A DNA stretch of 43,582 nucleotides from a bacterium (GTDB taxonomy: Bacteria; Bacillota; Clostridia; Lachnospirales; Lachnospiraceae). The DNA lies in NCBI GenBank assembly GCA_028727105.1, contig JAQYOU010000019.1, forward strand, positions 1-43,582. The letters are read 5' to 3'. The position numbers and the translations under genes were made by a program. This document shows, in pieces, positions 38,768-43,582 of the stretch (position 1 is its first letter; each line of letters opens with the position of its first letter). The notes below the pieces were generated by a model, which did not search any database, was not told the DNA's origin, and worked only from the letters and a program-made list of their open reading frames with translations.

Positions 38768-39307
38768 TCATGCACATGATCCCTGTATCCACTCAATGAC
38801 AGGTTCTGCATATTTTCGATCCGAGATATCATACGAGCTGCCGATCATTTTTGCCATCTCTTCTTCCTGCGGTGTCTTATCCTTCTTACCATCCAAAGTT
38901 TTTTTCAGCATCTTCATGAGCATTTTATTCGGCATAGACATGTGCTCATAGTTCAAGCCTCCCTGGCAGTAAAAATGTGCAACACCCTTCCACTGCTCTC
39001 CTGTGAATGTCTTTTTCAGAAATTCTGCGACAGTCTCCGAATCCTCAGGGCTTGCACCGACTGCAAATACCGCCAGATGTTTTCTTTTCCAGGCATTTAA
39101 ATACTGCTCGAACCATTGAAGCTTGCTTACAGTTCCTCCCATGACCCAGGCGCCATAGACGATCTTGTCATAGCTGTCAAAATACTTGAGGTCTTTCTTT
39201 TTCGCCTCTTTCAGCTCCATGCGGTCCGCACCTGTGGCATCTGCTATCCACTGTGCATACTGTGCCGTAAAACCGGTCTGTGAATTGTAAATGATCATCG
39301 TTTTCAT
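38768..39307 (-). CDS. flavodoxin-domain protein
   Basis: 179 aa. The N-terminal FMN loop IIYNSQTGFTAQYAQWI (the SxTGxT-type phosphate site), then YDKIVYGAWVMGGTVS and LAVFAVGASPEDSE, fit the flavodoxin_5-like family related to protoporphyrinogen oxidase HemG and flavodoxin. The C-terminal third (MLMKMLKKTLDGKKDKTP) is lysine-rich and not conserved in flavodoxins. Its start overlaps the stop of the MarR gene (ATGA), so it is coupled to and probably controlled by that regulator, perhaps in response to redox or phenolic stress. Its electron partner is unknown. Confidence 0.85.
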   Translation of the reverse strand: MKTMIIYNSQTGFTAQYAQWIADATGADRMELKEAKKKDLKYFDSYDKIVYGAWVMGGTVSKLQWFEQYLNAWKRKHLAVFAVGASPEDSETVAEFLKKTFTGEQWKGVAHFYCQGGLNYEHMSMPNKMLMKMLKKTLDGKKDKTPQEEEMAKMIGSSYDISDRKYAEPVIEWIQGSCA

Positions 39308-39774
39308 AATGCTTTCAAATTCCTTTCCATGTGTAAAATTGTCTGAATCGTTACGTCCAGTTCTTCCTGAGGGATTCCCGAAAAGATCTTCCCCACGATC
39401 TGCTGTGACTGCGCGTCATGGCTGGCGCTGAACTCCCGCGCTTTCTCTGTCAGAAAAATGCGCTGCTTACGCCGATCCTTCGCATCCGTCTGCATCTCCA
39501 CAAAGCCTTTTTTCTCCAGCTTCAGCAGGATCTGTTTGACATTCTGGTGTGAGCTGCCCATAACCATCGAAAGCTCCCGCAGCGTAGGCGCTTCCCTACA
39601 CATATCGATGCACACGATCGCAAACACCTGCTTCCAGCTGAGCTCACCGAAAAATGCATCCGCAGCAGCCTGATAGCTGTTGTCGAAGGCACTCAGCAGC
39701 CCTAACAGAAAAAACGGCGCAGGGATACCCGAGAAATCCACCATCTCGCTCTCAAACAGTTCTCCGTAGTTCAT
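39304..39774 (-). CDS. MarR-family transcriptional regulator
   Basis: 156 aa from MNYGELFESEMV. I prefer this ATG because GGAG lies 9 nt upstream; the track's ATG five codons earlier has no ribosome site and lies in the operator. The winged helix is seen in LSWKQVFAIVCID, TLRELSMVMGSSHQNVKQILLKLEKKGFVEM and DAKDRRKQRIFLTEKA. MarR proteins dimerise and release DNA when a small molecule or oxidant acts. Two GTAATAT-type sites in its own promoter point to autoregulation. It is co-transcribed with the flavodoxin gene. Confidence 0.9.
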   Translation of the reverse strand: MNYGELFESEMVDFSGIPAPFFLLGLLSAFDNSYQAAADAFFGELSWKQVFAIVCIDMCREAPTLRELSMVMGSSHQNVKQILLKLEKKGFVEMQTDAKDRRKQRIFLTEKAREFSASHDAQSQQIVGKIFSGIPQEELDVTIQTILHMERNLKAL

Positions 39775-39792
39775 TGTCATCATCTCCATTAG

Positions 39793-39804
39793 GTAATATA
39801 TTAC
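39793..39804. promoter_or_regulatory. MarR operator candidate 1
   Basis: GTAATATATTAC is a perfect 12-bp palindrome between the -10 and the marR-type start, a classic repressing position. Confidence 0.6.
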
Positions 39805-39811
39805 TTTTTAA

Positions 39812-39840
39812 AACATAACATATTACCTTTTTATTGTCAA
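39812..39840 (-). promoter_or_regulatory. promoter of the MarR-flavodoxin operon, with operator candidate 2 in its spacer
   Basis: Minus strand -35 TTGACA (39835-39840), 17-bp spacer, -10 TATGTT (39812-39817) with an upstream TG. The spacer and -10 contain GGTAATATGTTATG (39814-39827), a near copy of the palindrome at 39793. Confidence 0.65.
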
Positions 39841-39906
39841 TCCATATTTCAGATTTCTGGTAACATTTCACCTGCTACCGACAGCTTCTTACAGATACCT
39901 GGCAGC

Positions 39907-39960
39907 AAAAAACCGATCCCCAAGACCAGACGCAGGATCTGACCATGGAAGATCGGTTTT
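39907..39960 (-). terminator. terminator of the AGCS symporter gene
   Basis: AAAACCGATC (from 39909) and GATCGGTTTT (39951-39960) form the base stem, with additional inner pairing; the minus-strand product ends in a run of six T. It lies just after the symporter stop. Confidence 0.65.
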
Positions 39961-39986
39961 CGTTGCTCAGCTTTTCAATTGATTTC

Positions 39987-41528
39987 CTATTTTTCTTTTG
40001 CCCGCTCATCCCAGTATGTACAATCATCTCTGCCGATCGTCTGAGAGGTAAAAGGCGTTCCGTCATTCTTCTTATAATGCTTTGTGGCGCGCAATACATA
40101 TTTCGCACCTACATATACGATCGGAACGTTGAAATACACGATCATGATGTTTCCGAGATCTGAGAACGCCCACAGATTGCCCAGTTCCAGTCCTGCGATA
40201 TTACACAGGATTCCGAAAGCCGCTACAAAAAGGGCGATCACCCGGATCACATTGATAAAAGCTTTGTCCTTGCGGATACGATTTGCTGCGATCTCTGAGA
40301 AGCTGATCATTCCCAGTAGGCAGGTATAGGCGAACATGCAGAAACACAATGTTACAAGGAATGTTATGACTGCGTTCATCGCTGTTCCCGGTGTGAGCAC
40401 TGCAATGGATTCCGTAAACTTCGGAAGCTTGTCGAGTTCTGCCCACTGCGCTGCATTCGGACCGTCCCAGCAATGTGCCATGACAACTACAAACCCGGAA
40501 AGTGTACAGATAATGATCGTATCAAGGAATACACCGATAGACGCAAGAACACCCTGCTCACACGGATGCTTTGCATCTGCCGCTGCAGCAGACATGGTGA
40601 TCGTTCCCTGTCCGGCCTCATTGGACATCAGGCCTCTCTTCACACCCTGGGCCAAAACGGTACCAAATACGCCGCCGAAAAATGCTTCCGGCTGAAACGC
40701 TCCGGAGAACACTGCCCGGAAGAAATAAGGTACAAATCTGAAATTCAGCACGATCAGAACAAGAACCGTTGCCACATACAGCACAGCCATCACAGGAACC
40801 ATCTTATCTGTCCATTTAGTAACCTTCTTAATCCCACCAAATGCAACCAGTGCGGTGATCACAATAATGATCGCACCAACGATATAATAAAATGCGGAAT
40901 CCACGGCAATGGTTCGACCCGTCACGATCTCTGCCATTCTTCCGATGGAGGATACAACGTTAAAGCCCTGCGCCGGCAGACAGCACAATGCATAAAGGAT
41001 GTAGAGAAGGGATAAGAATACACCAATCCACACCTTGTTTTTCAACAGCTTTCTGCCATAGAAGGGCAGACCACCCACAAATTCATCGTCTTTTTTCTCC
41101 TTAAAGATCTGTGCAAGCACACTCTCCATGTAGGCAACGGACATTCCAAAAAACGCAGACACCCACATCCAGAATAATGCTCCGGGACCACCTACAGCAA
41201 TGGCGCCCGTGACACCCAGGATGTTGCCGGGTCCCACACGCATCGCCGAACTGAGCAGGAAAGCTGCCATCGGAGAAATACCGGTCTCTACCGTCCGCTT
41301 CTGCGTCATGACACTGATGCCCTTTTTGAAATGGGTCACCTGCATAAAACCGATCCGGAAGCTAAAGTATATTCCGGAACCCAGAAGTAAAATGATCGCA
41401 AATGAAAAATTGCCCAAAACCGGAATGGATGAATACCATTCAAAGTTCGTCGGAAAGTCCCACAAAAAATCGGAAAGCGGACCGACGAAAGAAAAAATGT
41501 TGTTGATCGCTTCAAAAATTCCCTGCAT
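39987..41528 (-). CDS. alanine/glycine:cation symporter (AGCS) family protein
   Basis: 513 aa from MQGIFEAINNIFSFVG; GGAGGGAATTG lies upstream, and the track's 25 extra codons cross the promoter. It has about ten to eleven membrane helices and AGCS landmarks: SSAMRVGPGNILGVTGAIAVGGPGA, FWMWVSAFFGMSVAYMESVLAQ and GLMSNEAGQGTITMSAAAA. The family imports alanine or glycine with Na+ or H+. The usual GTGNI motif reads GPGNI here. It stands alone between its own promoter and terminator, next to the MarR/flavodoxin pair with no functional link visible. Confidence 0.92.
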   Translation of the reverse strand: MQGIFEAINNIFSFVGPLSDFLWDFPTNFEWYSSIPVLGNFSFAIILLLGSGIYFSFRIGFMQVTHFKKGISVMTQKRTVETGISPMAAFLLSSAMRVGPGNILGVTGAIAVGGPGALFWMWVSAFFGMSVAYMESVLAQIFKEKKDDEFVGGLPFYGRKLLKNKVWIGVFLSLLYILYALCCLPAQGFNVVSSIGRMAEIVTGRTIAVDSAFYYIVGAIIIVITALVAFGGIKKVTKWTDKMVPVMAVLYVATVLVLIVLNFRFVPYFFRAVFSGAFQPEAFFGGVFGTVLAQGVKRGLMSNEAGQGTITMSAAAADAKHPCEQGVLASIGVFLDTIIICTLSGFVVVMAHCWDGPNAAQWAELDKLPKFTESIAVLTPGTAMNAVITFLVTLCFCMFAYTCLLGMISFSEIAANRIRKDKAFINVIRVIALFVAAFGILCNIAGLELGNLWAFSDLGNIMIVYFNVPIVYVGAKYVLRATKHYKKNDGTPFTSQTIGRDDCTYWDERAKEK

Positions 41529-41564
41529 AACAATTCCCTCCTCTATATCATCTATATGCAGCCA

Positions 41565-41593
41565 ATTATAAAAGTTTCGTGACGAATATACAA
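41565..41593 (-). promoter_or_regulatory. promoter of the AGCS symporter gene
   Basis: Minus strand -35 TTGTAT (41588-41593), 17-bp spacer, consensus -10 TATAAT (41565-41570), about 37 bp before the start. Confidence 0.7.
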
Positions 41594-41610
41594 GAAATAT
41601 CAAAAAAACT

Positions 41611-41646
41611 CATTATAAAAACCTCCCGGAACAATGTCCGGGAGGT
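41611..41646 (-). terminator. intrinsic terminator after the SDR gene
   Basis: ACCTCCCGG and CCGGGAGGT (41621-41646) followed on the minus strand by TTTTTATAATG. It separates the SDR gene from the downstream symporter promoter. Confidence 0.85.
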
Positions 41647-41663
41647 CTGATCATTCGTTCAAA

Positions 41664-42467
41664 CTACCATGTACGGGAATTAAGCTCTTTAAACTGTGCA
41701 ACGGTAGGAACGTGGGAATTCATGCCGCCGTCCACATTGATCACCTGTCCGCTCACATACTCGCTCTCATCGGATGCAAAATATACGCACATATGTCCGA
41801 TATCTTCGGGACAGCCATAACGGTTTACCATGATATTGCTCAGGAAGATATCCTTCAGTGCCTGAGGTACATGCGCTTCATTCTGCGGTGTAACGATCAA
41901 TCCCGGACGCACACAGTTGCAGCGGATGTTCTTCTTTCCATACTGAAGTGCAACCGCTTTTGTCAGCATATCCACGCCTGCCTTTGCACATGCGTATGCG
42001 GTAGATCCAAGATCTCCTCCGCAGGAAGCCATAGAGCCGATATTGATGATGGAACCGCCCTTCTCGTTCTTCTCCAGATAAGGAAGTGCACATTTTGTTG
42101 TATAGAATGTGCCTCGCATATCACTCTCGAAAATGCCATCCCACATCTCGATGGTCAGCTCGTCCACGCGTCCATCCTTGAGCGCAACATTTGCTGCATT
42201 GTTGACCAGGACATCGATCTTGCCATATGTCTCAGCAGTGTCAGCCATGAGCTTCTCAATACTTTCTGCATCTGTGATATCCATAAAATGATAAGAAGCC
42301 TCTCCGCCCTCTTTCACGATATCGTCCACAACAGCCTGTCCCTTCTCCGCTCTGCGTCCGCAGATCACAACCTTTGCACCCTCAGCTGCAAAAAGCTTAG
42401 CAATTCCGATTCCGATTCCACTGGTTGAACCGGTAACGATTGCTACTTTACCCTTTAATCTGTCCAT
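41664..42467 (-). CDS. short-chain dehydrogenase/reductase (SDR)
   Basis: 267 aa, classical SDR. The cofactor loop is TGSTSGIGIGIA, NNAANV replaces the usual NNAG, a serine lies in NIGSMASCGG, and YACAK supplies the catalytic Tyr and Lys. CVRPGLIVTP and YVSGQVINVDGG close the fold. CGRR after the second strand suggests an NADP(H) preference, since an arginine pair often binds the 2'-phosphate. Members reduce sugars, 3-oxoacyl groups or steroid/bile-acid hydroxyls; the substrate cannot be assigned. GGGGG lies 8 nt before the ATG. Monocistronic with its own promoter and terminator. Confidence 0.9.
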   Translation of the reverse strand: MDRLKGKVAIVTGSTSGIGIGIAKLFAAEGAKVVICGRRAEKGQAVVDDIVKEGGEASYHFMDITDAESIEKLMADTAETYGKIDVLVNNAANVALKDGRVDELTIEMWDGIFESDMRGTFYTTKCALPYLEKNEKGGSIINIGSMASCGGDLGSTAYACAKAGVDMLTKAVALQYGKKNIRCNCVRPGLIVTPQNEAHVPQALKDIFLSNIMVNRYGCPEDIGHMCVYFASDESEYVSGQVINVDGGMNSHVPTVAQFKELNSRTW

Positions 42468-42499
42468 GATAAGAACCCCCTTGTGTTTATTTGATTTTG

Positions 42500-42528
42500 A
42501 TTATAACATCTTTTACTTACATGGGCAA
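42500..42528 (-). promoter_or_regulatory. promoter of the SDR gene
   Basis: Minus strand -35 TTGCCC (42523-42528), 17-bp spacer, consensus -10 TATAAT (42500-42505) preceded by TGT (extended). Confidence 0.7.
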
Positions 42529-42579
42529 ATCATATTTTTACATCCGTTCTTCCAACTAATGATCATTCAGCACCTTTCA

Positions 42580-42609
42580 GAGTATGTTTATACTTTTTTG
42601 AGTATGTTT
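42580..42609. promoter_or_regulatory. direct repeat GAGTATGTTT, 20 bp apart, next to the Uma2 promoter
   Basis: Identical GAGTATGTTT copies at 42580-42589 and 42600-42609, ending 3 bp before the -35 of the Uma2 gene. Two-turn spacing and position suit a dimeric activator. Confidence 0.45.
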
Positions 42610-42612
42610 CTC

Positions 42613-42641
42613 TTGTAATACAAATTTTTGCATGTTATGAT
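42613..42641 (+). promoter_or_regulatory. promoter of the Uma2-family gene
   Basis: -35 TTGTAA (42613-42618), 17-bp spacer, -10 TATGAT (42636-42641) with TGT before it (extended -10). The leader of about 90 nt holds no feature I recognise. Confidence 0.7.
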
Positions 42642-42737
42642 ATCATCAAAATTCGAAATCGACGAGGCCCGGAAAATCATCTTGGAGCACTCAGATATAA
42701 GAGACTTGCACCAGTAGCTTTGAAAGGAGTGTTTACT

Positions 42738-43280
42738 ATGCCATTACCGCAAGAACATATTTATACGACAGATGATATTTATGCATTACCGGATGGACAA
42801 CGCGCGGAGCTGATAGATGGTCAAATTTACTACATGGCACCGCCCAGCCGCACCCACCAGCGCATTATTCTTGCCCTCAGCAGAATCATTGCAGAATATA
42901 TCGAATCGAACAATGGATCCTGTGAAGTCGATATTGCCCCATTCGCCGTATTTTTGAATGAGGACGATAAAAACTATGTTGAGCCGGATATAAGCGTTAT
43001 TTGCGACAAACGCAAGCTCACAGACAAAGGTTGTACTGGCGCACCGGACTGGATCATAGAAATTGTATCTCCCGGCAGCAGACGCATGGATTACAGTGTA
43101 AAGCTTTTTAAGTACCGTACCGCCGGAGTTCGTGAATACTGGATCGTGGACCCGGAAAAGAACCGGATCACTGTCTATGATCTGGAACATGACGATATGA
43201 ACGAATACGCTTTTACCGATATTGTAAAGGCCGGCATATATCCGGATTTATTCATCAACTTTAGTTCTTTGAACATATAA
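42738..43280 (+). CDS. Uma2-family (DUF820) putative restriction-fold endonuclease
   Basis: 180 aa from MPLPQEHIYTTDDIYALP; AAAGGAG lies 8 nt upstream of this ATG, while the track begins at a TTG inside the ribosome site. The PD-(D/E)xK core is seen as YVEPDISVICD, then DWIIEIVSPGSRRMDYSVKLF with Asp, Glu and the downstream lysine, followed by KYRTAGVREYWIVDPE. These proteins are common in cyanobacteria and Firmicutes in multiple copies, often linked to mobile DNA, and their biological role is not settled. It is a single gene with its own promoter and terminator. No methylase or toxin partner is seen. Confidence 0.9.
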   Translation: MPLPQEHIYTTDDIYALPDGQRAELIDGQIYYMAPPSRTHQRIILALSRIIAEYIESNNGSCEVDIAPFAVFLNEDDKNYVEPDISVICDKRKLTDKGCTGAPDWIIEIVSPGSRRMDYSVKLFKYRTAGVREYWIVDPEKNRITVYDLEHDDMNEYAFTDIVKAGIYPDLFINFSSLNI

Positions 43281-43285
43281 TCTTC

Positions 43286-43321
43286 TCCCCCCGGGATGTT
43301 TCCCGGGGGATTTCTTTTTTC
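43286..43321 (+). terminator. intrinsic terminator after the Uma2 gene
   Basis: TCCCCCCGGGA-TGTT-TCCCGGGGGA followed by TTTCTTTTTT. Confidence 0.9.
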
Positions 43322-43329
43322 AATTTTGA

Positions 43330-43369
43330 GCATAAAGAAAACCCCGGAAAACCTTGATTTTCCGGGGTT
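43330..43369 (-). terminator. intrinsic terminator for a minus-strand transcript entering from the right
   Basis: AACCCCGGAAAA (43340-43351) and TTTTCCGGGGTT (43358-43369) around a 6-nt loop; on the minus strand it is followed by TTCTTTATG. It implies that something is transcribed leftwards from beyond 43370. Confidence 0.75.
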
Positions 43370-43399
43370 GTAAACCTTTTGACAGATCCCGCCAGCAGA

Positions 43400-43516
43400 T
43401 TAACGCTTGCTGAACTGGGGTGCGCGACGTGCAGCCTTTAAGCCGTACTTCAATCGTCTGAGCGATGATTTTCCTTGATATTCCGGGCTTTTTTGAGCCT
43501 CGGCCCCTCGGTTGTC
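43400..43516 (-). pseudogene. 38-codon open frame without a start, possible C-terminal remnant
   Basis: The region 43281-43582 has no complete gene. On the minus strand, after an in-frame TAG at 43517-43519, 38 codons run to a TAA at 43400-43402. They read DNRGAEAQKSPEYQGKSSLR, then RLKYGLKAARRAPQFSKR, a basic and protein-like tail. There is no ATG in this stretch and no reasonable ribosome site. It may be the end of a gene broken by a stop or frameshift, or a chance open frame in a non-coding RNA gene that ends at the terminator just downstream. I do not recognise it. Confidence 0.25.
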
Positions 43517-43582
43517 CTATTCCTTAACCAAAAAACAGGCCACTTTTACGAGGGGACAGCTTGATGAAATGCAGAATTTACT

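Noticed and set aside
38736-38951. Plus-strand 71-aa frame starting at GTG behind AGGAGG, after the cysteine-cluster gene
   Set aside because: Most of it is antisense to the flavodoxin gene, whose own coding signal is clear; the peptide has no recognisable feature.
42637-42717. 26-codon frame before the Uma2 gene (MISSKFEIDEARKIILEHSD...)
   Set aside because: It reads like a protein helix, but its ATG lies within the -10 of the promoter and it has no ribosome site; at most a gene remnant.
43564-43582. Possible plus-strand gene start (GAGGGG, then ATG AAA TGC) at the right edge
   Set aside because: Only six codons are visible, too few to support a call.

Overview
The window reads as chromosomal DNA of an anaerobic, low-to-moderate GC Firmicute, most likely a Lachnospiraceae-type Clostridium. 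The grounds are family content rather than a database match: a four-subunit pyruvate:ferredoxin oxidoreductase, CotJ spore-coat genes, a receiver protein with a Spo0A-type DNA-binding domain, strong AGGAGG ribosome sites, TTGACA/TATAAT promoters (often with an extended TG), and sugar ABC operons under LacI and AraC regulators. No rRNA, tRNA, CRISPR array, prophage or intact insertion sequence was seen.

Layout, left to right. 1-346: 5' part of a kduI-type isomerase. 481-4680: xanthine-dehydrogenase-type molybdenum hydroxylase operon (FAD, 2Fe-2S and Mo subunits, plus a MobA/MocA-like cofactor nucleotidyltransferase). 4871-8514: a complete pantothenate-to-phosphopantetheine operon, panB-panC-panD-coaBC. 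It is interrupted between panC and panD by 368 bp of unusual repeats. 8649-10726: low-molecular-weight phosphatase, small FNT-type channel and methyltransferase. 10876-14482: EAL-type c-di-GMP protein, Spo0A-like regulator and XRE regulator. 14548-17304: large Fe-S/FAD/NAD oxidoreductase. 17427-20538: K+-type RCK protein, an unlisted 47-aa membrane protein, a short KdpD and KdpE. 20719-22038: diguanylate cyclase.

22105-25513: porCDAB plus ridA. 25704-27779: dihydrouridine synthase and, divergently, a CotJA-CotJB fusion with CotJC. 27832-34868: sugar ABC transporter with two permeases, LacI and AraC regulators. 34891-38717: lipoprotein, Nudix, hybrid histidine kinase and a cysteine-cluster protein. 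38768-42467: MarR/flavodoxin pair, AGCS symporter and SDR. 42738-43280: Uma2-family nuclease, followed by back-to-back terminators and a 38-codon open frame with no start.

The genes suggest an anaerobe that ferments pyruvate to acetyl-CoA and reduced ferredoxin, makes its own CoA, oxidises purines or similar heterocycles, imports sugars, and senses K+ status and surface signals through two-component and c-di-GMP proteins.

The most unusual DNA is the panC-panD gap. It holds two 78-80 bp tandem units whose hairpin stems differ by paired, compensating changes while the 7-nt loop length is kept. Beside them is a 162-bp nearly self-complementary element that shares short words with the units. This is the best candidate here for an undescribed structured RNA or repeat family.
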